This document shows positions 7,734 through 14,985 of a stretch of 17,426 bases of DNA, piece after piece. Origin of the DNA: an uncultured Gammaproteobacteria bacterium. GTDB taxonomy: Bacteria > Pseudomonadota > Gammaproteobacteria > Arenicellales > Poriferihabitantaceae. The notes below the pieces were generated by a model. It ran no database searches, was not told the origin of the DNA, and saw only the letters and a program-made list of their open reading frames with translations. Each line of letters starts with the position of its first letter. The stretch's first letter is position 1. The DNA is taken from the NCBI GenBank assembly GCA_938021685.1, contig CALIFM010000183.1, positions 1 to 17,426 of the forward strand, read 5' to 3'. The position numbers and the translations under genes were made by a program.

Positions 7734-7832
7734 ATGATAAGTACATTTAGCGTTGGCACCTTCGTGGGCAGGTCTAATAGGTCAATTCATATAAACTTAA
7801 GCAATCAGAAAAGCAGTAACGAGGAATTATGA
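7734..7832 (+). CDS. Possible 32-residue ORF coupled to the rhodanese gene
   Basis: ATG at 7734 is preceded by GGAG (7723-7726) at seven bases, a good ribosome site. The frame runs 32 codons and its TGA overlaps the next gene's ATG in the classic ATGA arrangement (7829-7832). The peptide is Ser/Asn-rich with no known motif. The rhodanese has its own GAGG site, so coupling is not required. This may be chance. Confidence 0.25.
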   Translation: MISTFSVGTFVGRSNRSIHINLSNQKSSNEEL

Positions 7833-8191
7833 GCAACAATGCACTAAAAACAGCAGGTGAGTTAATTGCCGCTGCTCAAAAGCAGATCAAATGCGTGAAC
7901 ATTGCAGAGGCCAAAGTGCTACTTGAAAGCGATATTGCAGCAGTAATCTTAGATGTGCGTGAGGTCGACAGTGCTGCTGAATCTAAACTGGCGCAATCAC
8001 ATAATATTTCACGCGGATTGATAGAGATGAAAGTACCCAATCTTTGCCCTGACCCTGGTCAGCTAATCTTAACTCACTGCGGTGGGGGTGGTCGTGCATC
8101 TTTGGCGGCGCTGAGTTTGCAGCAAATGGGTTACACTAATGTGGCAGCAATCACCGCCAAATATGATGATATAAAAGCTGAACTTGGCTAG
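7829..8191 (+). CDS. Rhodanese-like sulfurtransferase domain protein
   Basis: A 120-residue single-domain rhodanese, cytoplasmic, expected to carry a persulfide on its active cysteine and pass sulfur to an acceptor. The start of the domain is at the LDVRE segment (41-45). The active-site loop is C84-GGGG-R89-A-S91, with the Cys and the Arg/Ser that stabilise the persulfide all present; the loop is unusually glycine-rich. The C-terminal GYTNV-A segment is also typical. The start ATG has a strong GAGG site six bases upstream (GAGGAATTATG). No signal peptide. The neighbours do not reveal its sulfur acceptor. A DMSP lyase gene lies 7 kb away, but I see no basis for linking the two. Confidence 0.9.
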   Translation: MSNNALKTAGELIAAAQKQIKCVNIAEAKVLLESDIAAVILDVREVDSAAESKLAQSHNISRGLIEMKVPNLCPDPGQLILTHCGGGGRASLAALSLQQMGYTNVAAITAKYDDIKAELG

Positions 8192-8213
8192 CTTGTCCAG
8201 GCAGAGTAGCTTA

Positions 8214-9095
8214 TTAAGCTCGGCTTTTTTTAAATAGGCCCAAAGCGACTACATTGCCCAACAACACACATGCAAGGCCTGATAAGTTAAGCGCATTCCA
8301 ATGATAATCTTCAAACAACCATGAGATCAGCAGTGCCACCACAGGGAACATAACAGTGGTGTAAGCAGCTTTACTGGCACCGATGCGATTGAGCAATACT
8401 AAGTACGTATTGAAGGCGATAATTGAGCCACCGATGGCAAGGTATATTAAGCTTAGCGAGTATTGTGGGCGAGAGTCCCAGCTAAATGGAATGCCACTTA
8501 TAAGAATAACAACCAGCAGCACCAATGCGCCGTAATTCATGCCATACGCCACACTGGTTAAAGGTTCAATGCCGTGCTTACTGTGGCGTATGGAGATCAT
8601 GTTTCCCAGCGAGAAAAATAGAGTGCCAAGTACACCGAGGCCAATGCCGGTGAGTAGGCTGGCTGATGCTGTGGCAGAGCTGATCTCAGGCCAGAAAAGC
8701 AACAACAAGCCGATGACCCCTAATGCCGCGCCTAAGTAAATATTGGAATCGGGGCGCACCCCCCAAAATAGGCGGTTATTGAAGGTGTTAAAAAAAATAG
8801 CTAACGAGAAAATAACCGACAATAGGCCACTGGGCATAAACGGTGCAGCTAAATAGAAGCACACAAAATTAAAGCAAAACAAGCAGGCCCCTTGCAGGGC
8901 AAACCAAGCATGGTCGATGGCTTTAGTTGGCTGTATACGGCGTAATATCAGCAGTACTGGCAGCATCAATAAGCCCGCCATTGCAAAGCGATAAAACACT
9001 GAGACAAAGGCATGCACCTCACCGATTTGCAACTTAAGTGGATACCATGTTGTGCCCCAGATAAGCACGATCAAGATATATAGCAAAGCAGTCAT
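8214..9095 (-). CDS. EamA-family (DMT) inner-membrane transporter
   Basis: A 293-residue, roughly ten-helix protein of the drug/metabolite transporter superfamily with two EamA repeats (about 1-137 and 147-287). The N-terminal IVLIWGTTWYPLK is the typical first-helix pattern of the family. The second repeat includes LGVLGTLFFSLGNM and ends in KKSRA. Members export amino acids, metabolites or drugs, and the substrate here cannot be inferred. I chose the ATG at 9095, immediately before TM1; an in-frame TTG at 9116 would add seven residues. It is divergent from a second EamA gene, with a 217-base shared region, and converges on the rhodanese gene with only 22 bases between stops. Confidence 0.92.
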   Translation of the reverse strand: MTALLYILIVLIWGTTWYPLKLQIGEVHAFVSVFYRFAMAGLLMLPVLLILRRIQPTKAIDHAWFALQGACLFCFNFVCFYLAAPFMPSGLLSVIFSLAIFFNTFNNRLFWGVRPDSNIYLGAALGVIGLLLLFWPEISSATASASLLTGIGLGVLGTLFFSLGNMISIRHSKHGIEPLTSVAYGMNYGALVLLVVILISGIPFSWDSRPQYSLSLIYLAIGGSIIAFNTYLVLLNRIGASKAAYTTVMFPVVALLISWLFEDYHWNALNLSGLACVLLGNVVALGLFKKSRA

Positions 9096-9312
9096 GGGTG
9101 GGGTGTCTAGCGACAATTACAAAAGGCAAAGGTAGTTTGTTTTGTTGGTGCAAGCAAGCATTAATGGGCAAGGCTAGGCAAAAATATTGAGGCGATGAAA
9201 AGAGTGCGCTGCGTGGCCGTTTTTACAAGCATTTTACAGCCGCTTGGCGTATGCTTAAGCAACGCATCTGGCGGCTTTTGTTTCATTTGATTGTGACTTT
9301 CATCCAACGCTT

Positions 9313-10212
9313 ATGGCTTTCTCCTCTACGTTAGTTCAGCGTTTTATCCCTTGGCTTTTTGTGCTGCTGTGGAGTACCGGCTTTATCGGCGCAAAATACG
9401 CCTTGCCGTTTATTGAGCCGTTCTACTTGCTATTCATTCGCATGTTACTCACGGTGGTGGTGTTCCTGTTGCTGTGCGCTGTGTTTAAAGTACGTTGGCC
9501 CACGTGGAGGCAGGCAGGACACCAGATGGTGGTGGGTGCGCTGATTCACGGTATTTACTTGGGTGGCGTATTTGCTGCCATCAAAATGGGCATGCCCGTG
9601 AGCGTGTCGGCCATTGTGGTGGGTTTGCAGCCGGTGGTGACGGCACTTTTTGCGTGGATGTGGATGGACAATGCGCTCAGCACTAGACAGTGGCTAGGCC
9701 TGGCATTGGGTTTTGCGGGCATGGTCACGGTGCTGTTAGCTACACAGCAAACGGTGAGCTTATCATTCAGCACGCTGGCGATGGTGGCTGTGCTGGTGTC
9801 ACTATTGGCCATATGTATTGGCACCTTGTACCAAAAGCGCTTTGGCGGCGACGTTGATTTGCTGGCAGGGTCAGTGTGGCAATACTTCAGCACCGCCTTG
9901 TTGATGGCCGTGTTGGCGTGTTCGTTTGAAAGCCGCGAAGTGATTTGGCATCCGCAATTATTGCTAGCTTTGGCATGGCTGATTTTCGGCTTATCGGTTT
10001 CGGCTGTGCTGCTACTGATGCTGATGATTCGTGAAGGCGAAATGGCCAAAGTGGCTAGCTATTTTTATTTGGTGCCGCCCGTAGCTAGTGTGGAGGCGTG
10101 GTTACTGTTTGACGAAGCGCTGCCGCTGGTTGCTGTGGTTGGTATTGCGGTTACGGTGTTAGGAGTGTATTTGGTGACTAGGAGGCAGACTAGAAGTCAG
10201 ACTTTACAGTGA
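9313..10212 (+). CDS. EamA-family (DMT) inner-membrane transporter
   Basis: A 299-residue, roughly ten-helix protein with two EamA repeats. The N-terminal FVLLWSTGFIGAKYALPF (about residues 16-33) is the typical family signature, as is GLQPVVTALFAW near the end of the first repeat (about 104-115). It closes with a basic tail (TRRQTRSQTLQ). The first helix pattern 'LLWSTGFIGAKY' resembles proteobacterial RhtA/YdcZ-like exporters more than the divergent neighbour does, so the pair are probably distant paralogues and not a recent duplication. No distinct ribosome site precedes the ATG. Its 3' end faces a nitroreductase gene across a hairpin at 10266-10289. Substrate unknown. Confidence 0.92.
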   Translation: MAFSSTLVQRFIPWLFVLLWSTGFIGAKYALPFIEPFYLLFIRMLLTVVVFLLLCAVFKVRWPTWRQAGHQMVVGALIHGIYLGGVFAAIKMGMPVSVSAIVVGLQPVVTALFAWMWMDNALSTRQWLGLALGFAGMVTVLLATQQTVSLSFSTLAMVAVLVSLLAICIGTLYQKRFGGDVDLLAGSVWQYFSTALLMAVLACSFESREVIWHPQLLLALAWLIFGLSVSAVLLLMLMIREGEMAKVASYFYLVPPVASVEAWLLFDEALPLVAVVGIAVTVLGVYLVTRRQTRSQTLQ

Positions 10213-10265
10213 GGCTTTTGGGCGCGGTGAGTTCATAGAATATGCGCCTATAAGCTAGGCATCAG

Positions 10266-10289
10266 GTTAAATGACCATTAGCATTTAAC
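10266..10289. terminator. Candidate bidirectional terminator between convergent genes
   Basis: A perfect 8-bp stem, GTTAAATG (10266-10273) with CATTTAAC (10282-10289), closes an 8-base loop and lies between the stops of the EamA gene and the nitroreductase gene. The stem is AT-rich and the tails are only T-rich or A-rich, so it is a weak terminator at best, but its position fits. Confidence 0.45.
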
Positions 10290-10331
10290 TGTTTCATATA
10301 TTATCTAAGCTAAATTTTTAATTGTTTTGAA

Positions 10332-11165
10332 TTATGACAAATTAAATCCTTGCTTACGAATGTATCGCCCAAAATCATCTCTTAAAGGTTGCGAATATTG
10401 CCTTGTACGATGCTCTGACCAACCGTAATTTGGCGAGACCCCAAATTGATTAATGTGCAGTTGATTTTCTGCTGGGGTTTGATCCACTTTTTCTCTACGA
10501 GCATCATACTTTGATATTTCTTCAGCTAAATTATCATCGTTATATTGATCTACCATAACTGTCGTTGTCATCGGAAGTCGCATGCTGATGTTCGGTTGCT
10601 CGTTCGGCCAACCGACGCATAAACCAGCTACTGGAAACACGTGCTGTGGTAAATTCAATTCCGATGATAGCAACTCGATGTTGTTACGTATTTCGCTGAT
10701 AGGACAGCATCCGAGGCCGGCCGATTCAGCCGCTATGACAAATGTTTGCATACAAATACCCACATCGACTGCCGCATTCATAAATGAGTCAAGGTGATCA
10801 TTGGCGAAATCGCGCTTGTGCATTTTCGATATTTTGCGAATACGGCGATTATCGCCGCACCAAACTAAAAACACAGGTGCGGCTTCTGCCCATTCGATGT
10901 CGGGAAAGCCGTTGGTTATCTTGCTCTGCTTAGCTTTGTTTTCAATATGAATAACGCTAACTTGCTGCAGATCTGATTTAGACGGCGCAGAAAAAGCTGC
11001 AGCGAATAAAGTTTCTAGTAGGTCTTGTGGAACTGGGGTCGGTTTAAAGATTCGATGGCTCCGGCGAGAAAGAATATTGCTGATCGTTTCATTACCTTGA
11101 ACGGATTTACCAGTTTCGTTGGTTAAACCGAATCTGGACCGAATATGTATATTAATTTCTGACAT
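10332..11165 (-). CDS. Nitroreductase-family flavoprotein
   Basis: A 277-residue cytoplasmic FMN oxidoreductase resembling the NfsA/Frp side of the nitroreductase family. These enzymes use NAD(P)H to reduce nitro compounds, quinones or flavins. Motifs are SRRSHRIF (33-40, phosphate/FMN contact), SAPSKSDLQQ (59-68), a helix AAVDVGICMQTF (131-142), AGLGCCPISEIR (149-160) and GLCVGWP (181-187), followed by a C-terminal extension with paired Arg residues as in NfsA-like proteins. The ATG at 11165 has no strong ribosome site. Its codon use is somewhat more AT-rich than that of its neighbours, a hint, not proof, of different ancestry. It lies 118 bases downstream of a LysR regulator gene on the same strand and could be co-transcribed with it. 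Natural substrate unknown. Confidence 0.9.
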   Translation of the reverse strand: MSEINIHIRSRFGLTNETGKSVQGNETISNILSRRSHRIFKPTPVPQDLLETLFAAAFSAPSKSDLQQVSVIHIENKAKQSKITNGFPDIEWAEAAPVFLVWCGDNRRIRKISKMHKRDFANDHLDSFMNAAVDVGICMQTFVIAAESAGLGCCPISEIRNNIELLSSELNLPQHVFPVAGLCVGWPNEQPNISMRLPMTTTVMVDQYNDDNLAEEISKYDARREKVDQTPAENQLHINQFGVSPNYGWSEHRTRQYSQPLRDDFGRYIRKQGFNLS

Positions 11166-11283
11166 TATTGTTGCTTGCTATAGTTCTAAAAGAGAGGCTA
11201 TTTTAAGTATACATAAGCCAGTACTAAATAGGGTAACCAGAAGGCAAGTAAGGTCAATCGTAGTATTAAAATATATTGGATCA

Positions 11284-12171
11284 CTAGCAAATTGCTGTGC
11301 TCTTTTTTAAGTATTTCACAAACTGGCTAGTCAGCCCACCTTTCGGCGCATTGGGTGGCCATACGGCATGCACACTGACGGGCTTAAGCGCTATATTCGG
11401 CAGCACTTGTGCCAGTTTGCCACTGGCGACATCATCTTGAACCAAAAACGTGGGCAAGGCCGCTACTCCGTTGCCATTTAATACCAGTTGGTGGATGGCA
11501 TAAGCGCTGTTTACTTGCAGTTTAGATGTAGGTCTGAACGTTTTCTTTGAGCCGGCAGGGTAAGAAAAGCTATTGGCTAAGCCGACTGGCGAGAGCTCTA
11601 TCCAGTCCCAGCTTTCCACGTGTTCTAGGGTGGTGTGCTTTGGTTTGGTTTTGATGTAGGCAGGTGACGTCACCACACAGCGGTCAAGCTCGTAGAATTT
11701 GCGTGCTTTAAGGCTGCTATCGCGCAGCCAGCCCATCCTGATGGCAACATCAATGCCATCTTGAATAATATCGGCGCGTAGGTCAGAAAAACTCAGTTGT
11801 AATTTTACCCCAGGGTGCAATTTTGCAAAGGTGCCGATATGGTTGACGAGTTCAGAGCGTTGCAACACGGCGGGCAGGGCGATGCTGAGCTCGCCGATAA
11901 GCTGCTGAGTTTGGTTGGTGGCGGCGGTGAAGAAGTCGTCCGCTGCATCCATCATGGCATGGGCGGAAGCCAGCAGTGTTTCACCGTCGGAGGTGAGTGA
12001 CAACTTGCGGGTGGACCGGTAAAGCAAGGCCACGCCCAATTGCTCTTCTAAGCTAGCGATGTGATGGCTGACCACGGAGGGTGATAAATGTAGGGCCGTA
12101 GCAGCTTTGCGAAATGAACCATGTTCAACCGTTTTTGAAAAAATCGCAATCTGGCGTAGTTGATTTAACAT
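11284..12171 (-). CDS. LysR-type transcriptional regulator
   Basis: A 295-residue DNA-binding regulator. The winged helix-turn-helix is at about residues 18-47 (GSFRKAATALHLSPS, then VVSHHIASLEEQLG), followed by the linker RSTRKLSLTSDGE and a substrate-binding-type effector domain from about residue 90 to the end. The pattern resembles the CrgA/AaeR-like branch. Its gene is divergent from a secreted SnoaL-like protein, with 127 bases between the two starts, the classical LysR arrangement in which the regulator controls its divergent neighbour and itself. A dyad at 12201-12237 is the likely operator. A nitroreductase gene lies behind it on the same strand. The co-inducer is not known. Confidence 0.93.
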   Translation of the reverse strand: MLNQLRQIAIFSKTVEHGSFRKAATALHLSPSVVSHHIASLEEQLGVALLYRSTRKLSLTSDGETLLASAHAMMDAADDFFTAATNQTQQLIGELSIALPAVLQRSELVNHIGTFAKLHPGVKLQLSFSDLRADIIQDGIDVAIRMGWLRDSSLKARKFYELDRCVVTSPAYIKTKPKHTTLEHVESWDWIELSPVGLANSFSYPAGSKKTFRPTSKLQVNSAYAIHQLVLNGNGVAALPTFLVQDDVASGKLAQVLPNIALKPVSVHAVWPPNAPKGGLTSQFVKYLKKSTAIC

Positions 12172-12200
12172 TGTTCTAATATATCGAATTATAAAACTTA

Positions 12201-12237
12201 TTAAGACAATATTATCATTTAATATGGTTGTCGTTAA
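12201..12237. promoter_or_regulatory. Candidate LysR operator
   Basis: An imperfect dyad occupies the region between the LysR gene and the divergent SnoaL-like gene. The outer arms are TTAA-GACAA (12201-12209) and TTGTC-G-TTAA (12228-12237). The inner AT-rich part adds several more symmetric pairs. LysR proteins bind AT-rich interrupted dyads of the T-N11-A type in exactly such positions. The match is by eye, without a second site for comparison. Confidence 0.4.
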
Positions 12238-12298
12238 ACTTCTATTCGCAGCACATTTCGTAGCTGCTTATTGACTAAATAAACTAAAGGCAAACATT

Positions 12299-12790
12299 AT
12301 GAATATTTTGAAAAAACTTATCGCAGTGGGCATGGTAGTAGTTGCATCAGTTGCAGGCATTCAAACTGCGCAGGCGGGTTCGGAAGACAAGGCTGCGGTG
12401 CAGGCGTTTTATGATTTCCTCAGCAACCCTGGCTCTGAAGAGCATGCGAATACATTTATGGCTTCAACCAGTGACGATTGGGAAAGCATTGGTAACTACT
12501 CTGGAAAGAATAAAAATAAAAAGGCTTTCGCTGGGCAAATGGGCGGCTTTGCAAAGCTGATTCCTGATATGAACTGGGCGATTGAAGAGAAAATCCGAAA
12601 GGGTGATCGTGTGATCGTACGCAGCCGCGCAACCGGCACGCCAGTAGGGCCATTATTCGGTGTGGATGGCGAAGGCCGAAGCTTTGAAATCTTGACCATC
12701 GACATTCATACTCTTAAAGGCGGCAAGATAGTAAAGTCTTACCACGTTGAAGATTGGGCAGGTGCCTTACAGCAGTTGAAGGGGCAGTAA
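12299..12790 (+). CDS. Secreted SnoaL-like (ester cyclase family) protein
   Basis: A 163-residue protein with a clear Sec signal peptide: KK at 5-6, a hydrophobic core (7-20) and a cleavage site after AQA (residue 26). The mature part, about 137 residues, has the SnoaL-like/ester cyclase pattern: an N-terminal helix KAAVQAFYDFL, a central GDRVIVRSRATGTPVGPLFG (102-121), then FEILTIDIHTLKGGKIVKSYHV (129-150) and the ending ED-W. This NTF2-like fold is used by polyketide cyclases and many small hydrolases or binding proteins; the actual reaction here is unknown. A modest AAAGG site lies ahead of the ATG. It is divergent from a LysR gene and is probably its target. A likely terminator follows at 12802-12833. 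Confidence 0.88.
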   Translation: MNILKKLIAVGMVVVASVAGIQTAQAGSEDKAAVQAFYDFLSNPGSEEHANTFMASTSDDWESIGNYSGKNKNKKAFAGQMGGFAKLIPDMNWAIEEKIRKGDRVIVRSRATGTPVGPLFGVDGEGRSFEILTIDIHTLKGGKIVKSYHVEDWAGALQQLKGQ

Positions 12791-12801
12791 GTCTAGTTTG
12801 G

Positions 12802-12833
12802 CGGGCTGATTAGTCTTTTGGTTGATCAGCCTG
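12802..12833. terminator. Candidate terminator between convergent genes
   Basis: GGCTGAT (12804-12810) pairs with ATCAGCC (12825-12831), extended outward by a G-U and a C-G pair, around a 14-base loop. It begins 12 bases after the SnoaL-like gene's stop and faces the GNAT gene's 3' end. No proper T-run follows, so it may act with rho or as a weak bidirectional terminator. Confidence 0.45.
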
Positions 12834-12921
12834 TTGCAGTTTTGAGTTAGCTTTTATAACTGCTTTCAGCTTAAGTATGTGTTGAATGAATGAGTTCCAA
12901 TTTCAGCTGCTATTGAATAAG

Positions 12922-13401
12922 TCATAAAAGCTTAGACATCACCAATTCATCAACCGCAGCGGCTTGCGCCTCTCGCTTGAAATAGGCGCGCAACACTCCC
13001 TCTTTTTCAAAACCTAATTTTTTGTAGAGTGATATCGCTTTAGGGTTGTCACTTTCTACAAACAGCTCTATGCGCTTTAAGCCTTCTTGTGTGAGCAGTT
13101 CAACTAGCTGCGTTATCATACGGGTTGCGATGCCTTTACCTTGATGAGCAGCGGGAACCGCGATCCCGCCAATAGTCGCAACATGATACTTTCGCCATTT
13201 GCCCCGTGTGACCGTTATCACGCCAGCTGTGTCGCCATGCTCTTCGAATATCAGAAATTTATCGCGTGAACGAAGTTGTGCAAAGCACTCTTTAAATGCC
13301 TCTTTAGAGGTTTTTTCAAAGCTCATATAAAAGTTGACTTGCTCTTCCATATAAATGGAATAGACAAGATCAAAATCTTCTTCTGCAACTGCTCTAAACA
13401 T
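12922..13401 (-). CDS. GNAT-family N-acetyltransferase
   Basis: A 159-residue acetyl-CoA-dependent acetyltransferase, cytoplasmic; the acceptor amine (protein N-terminus, amino acid or small molecule) cannot be inferred. The acetyl-CoA loop of motif A is plain: VATIGGIAV-PAAHQGKGIATR, with Q-G-K-G-I-A at 87-92. Motif B is VESDNPKAISLYKKLGFEKEG (115-135) with the usual Asn and Tyr. I chose the ATG at 13401 (MFRAVAEED...), which is a typical GNAT start; an in-frame TTG at 13446 would add 15 residues of no recognisable character. Seven G residues at 13460-13466 lie between TGTGCT and AGCACA inverted repeats in the upstream region. The gene is divergent from the GlcG-like gene. Confidence 0.9.
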   Translation of the reverse strand: MFRAVAEEDFDLVYSIYMEEQVNFYMSFEKTSKEAFKECFAQLRSRDKFLIFEEHGDTAGVITVTRGKWRKYHVATIGGIAVPAAHQGKGIATRMITQLVELLTQEGLKRIELFVESDNPKAISLYKKLGFEKEGVLRAYFKREAQAAAVDELVMSKLL

Positions 13402-13582
13402 ATATTGCTTTAACGCGGTACTGACTGCCTGCAAGGAAGTATACAAGACTCTGTGCTAAGGGGGGGCATCAGCACATAGTTGGGTTGTTAACTAAAGTGC
13501 AGCCTTACCTCTTACTACTTTTTTACAATTATTTTTAAATTATGCTGGTAATTGCAGTTGTTTTTGTGGATAGTACGTTGTA

Positions 13583-13611
13583 TTGATAAATTAAATATAA
13601 ATATTTATATT
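13583..13611 (+). promoter_or_regulatory. Strong sigma70-like promoter for the GlcG-type gene
   Basis: TTGATA at 13583-13588 and TATATT at 13606-13611 each match five of six consensus bases, with an ideal 17-base spacer. Transcription would start near 13618, leaving a leader of about 35 bases before the chosen ATG at 13653. It is the best-matching promoter I found in the window. It may also serve the genes beyond. Confidence 0.6.
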
Positions 13612-13612
13612 T
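13593..13612. repeat. Perfect 20-base AT palindrome overlapping the promoter
   Basis: The 20 bases at 13593-13612 (AAATATAAATATTTATATTT) equal their own reverse complement. The palindrome covers most of the spacer and the whole -10 box of the promoter above, where a dimeric repressor would block transcription. AT-only composition makes chance palindromes easier, so a regulatory role is inference. Confidence 0.5.
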
Positions 13613-13652
13613 TAAATTAAATAGAATTCTTTATTTATAGCGAGTGAATGCC

Positions 13653-14141
13653 ATGAAAATGTTTCCTAAACTAACTTTAAGTGATGCCCAATTAATTATG
13701 CAGGCGTGTGAGCGCAAAGCTGAGGAGATGGGGGTGGATATGTGCATTGCCATTACCGATGATGGCGGAAATATGCTGCAGTTTAAGCGCATGGATAATG
13801 GCCGCGTGACCAGCATTGACATTGCGATGGGCAAGTCGTTTACGGCGTCGGCGGCACGCAAATCAACCCGCGCTTACGGCGAGATCAGTCGTGTGGATGG
13901 CCCGGCTTTTGGTATTAACACCAGCAATCAAGGCCGCTTTTCGATTGTGGCGGGTGGCCTGCCGATTTTTGTGGACGGGCAAATTGTAGGCGGCGTTGGC
14001 TGCAGCTCGGGCACACCCGATCAAGACGAGGAAGTGGCACGTGCAGGATTGGATGCATTTCAAGCAAGCTTAAAAAGTGACAAGCTACATGCATTGCACG
14101 CCGTGCGACGTGCCAATGCCTCGATGGGCTGTATTGATTAG
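13653..14141 (+). CDS. GlcG/HbpS-family protein (heme-binding-like)
   Basis: A 162-residue protein of the GlcG/HbpS (former DUF336) family. Visible signatures are CIAITDDGGNMLQFKRMD (31-48), AMGKSFTASAARKST (58-72), and the C-terminal VAGGLPIFVDGQIVGGVGC (99-117) followed by DQDEEVARAGLDAF. Family members include heme-binding HbpS and GlcG of glycolate operons, and others occur as accessory proteins in catabolic clusters; the molecular role is often unclear. No signal peptide is seen, so it is cytoplasmic here. I chose ATG 13653, about eight bases after an AGCGAG stretch; GTG 13644 is an in-frame alternative. Strong promoter and palindrome upstream. The PF06684-type gene follows after 113 bases and dddP after that, which suggests it belongs to a catabolic gene series. 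Confidence 0.88.
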   Translation: MKMFPKLTLSDAQLIMQACERKAEEMGVDMCIAITDDGGNMLQFKRMDNGRVTSIDIAMGKSFTASAARKSTRAYGEISRVDGPAFGINTSNQGRFSIVAGGLPIFVDGQIVGGVGCSSGTPDQDEEVARAGLDAFQASLKSDKLHALHAVRRANASMGCID

Positions 14142-14254
14142 TGCATGACATAGAGGCCCTTTGCATGGCTGCTAAATCATGATGAGGTAGGCGTTTAAAT
14201 GCGCCGCATTACTTGCTATATTGCCCAGCGTTAACCACCATTAGAAGAACCGTC

Positions 14255-14854
14255 ATGAGCATTGATATCCGCAAGATCGTAAAGTACGAAGAGACCGTTT
14301 TGATTGAGGGTGGTAAGGCAGCCCCTAAGCCCTTGCAGTTGTTTGCTGCAGCGGCGGTGATCACCAATCCGTGGGCTGGGCAGGGTTTTGTGGACGATTT
14401 GAGCCCGACCATCCGTGCTGCAGGGCCGGTGCTGGGGCAGGCGTTGACCGACGAACTTCTTGGCATGGCTGGAAGTGGTGGGGCAATTGAGGCCTATGGC
14501 AAGTCAGCGGTTGTCGGCACGGATGGCGAGATTGAGCATGCCTCTGGGCTGATTCACACCCTGCACTTTGGTAATATCTACCGCAATGCGGTAGGTGCGC
14601 AGAATTACTTATCATTTACCAATACCCGTAGCCCGGCCAATGCAGCTATTTTGATTCCGTTGATGCATAAAGAAGACGGCGGTATGCGCTCGCATTATCT
14701 GACCATTCAATTTGCTATCTCGGATGCACCAGCGGCCAATGAAATTGTGATTGCACTGGGCGCGTCGATTGGTGGGCGACCGCATCATCGCATTGGTGAC
14801 CGTTATCAAGACTTGGCTGAACTAGGCCATGATGTCGATAAGCCAGCAGGGTAG
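14255..14854 (+). CDS. 'Amino acid synthesis' family protein (PF06684-type)
   Basis: A 199-residue soluble protein. The start ATG at 14255 (MSIDIRKIVKYEE) has an AGAAG site and matches the usual family beginning; an earlier in-frame start at 14213 would add 14 unlikely residues. Recognisable family segments are IRKIVKYEETVLIEGG (5-20), AAAAVITNPWAG (31-42), GAIEAYGKSAVVGTDGEIEHAS (76-97), and the C-terminal GGRPHHRIGDRY (173-184). The Pfam label 'amino acid synthesis' comes from weak evidence; members are found in amino-acid or hydantoin/amide catabolic clusters, and I know of no demonstrated reaction. It sits between a GlcG-like gene and dddP on the same strand (113 and 131 bases away), so a role in handling a DMSP- or acrylate-derived compound is possible but is inference. 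Confidence 0.85.
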   Translation: MSIDIRKIVKYEETVLIEGGKAAPKPLQLFAAAAVITNPWAGQGFVDDLSPTIRAAGPVLGQALTDELLGMAGSGGAIEAYGKSAVVGTDGEIEHASGLIHTLHFGNIYRNAVGAQNYLSFTNTRSPANAAILIPLMHKEDGGMRSHYLTIQFAISDAPAANEIVIALGASIGGRPHHRIGDRYQDLAELGHDVDKPAG

Positions 14855-14898
14855 ATATGAATTGTACGGCTTAACTAATGATCTGTTTGCTCGTCTAT

Positions 14899-14927
14899 TG
14901 CGTTTGCCCTGCGATAATACCTACAAT
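14899..14927 (+). promoter_or_regulatory. Candidate promoter for dddP
   Basis: TTGCGT at 14899-14904 and TACAAT at 14922-14927 are separated by 17 bases. An overlapping extended -10 alternative is TG-C-GATAAT at 14910-14918. Either would start transcription within the gap before dddP, so dddP may be transcribed separately from the upstream genes. Confidence 0.35.
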
Positions 14928-14939
14928 CAGTGATAAGAA

Positions 14940-14954
14940 GCGGCATAAGGCCGC
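14940..14954 (+). promoter_or_regulatory. Small hairpin in the dddP leader
   Basis: GCGGC (14940-14944) pairs with GCCGC (14950-14954) around the loop ATAAG, 31 bases before the dddP start and just downstream of the candidate promoter. It would lie close to the 5' end of the mRNA. A stem of only five GC-rich pairs may be coincidental. Confidence 0.3.
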
Positions 14955-14985
14955 GGTGTTATAAATTATTCGCTGAGGACATTGC

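Noticed and set aside
7829..8191. Functional link between the rhodanese and DMSP sulfur metabolism
   Set aside because: It lies 7 kb from dddP with unrelated genes on both strands between; nothing in the sequence connects them.
8208..8231. Terminator after the rhodanese gene (AGCTT-ATT-AAGCT, then seven Ts)
   Set aside because: The stem is only five AT-rich pairs, lies four bases from the T-run, and the T-run encodes the Lys codons at the end of the opposite EamA gene.
9555..10049. Minus-strand 164-residue frame inside the EamA gene
   Set aside because: It is the antisense shadow of a clear membrane transporter gene and has unprotein-like composition.
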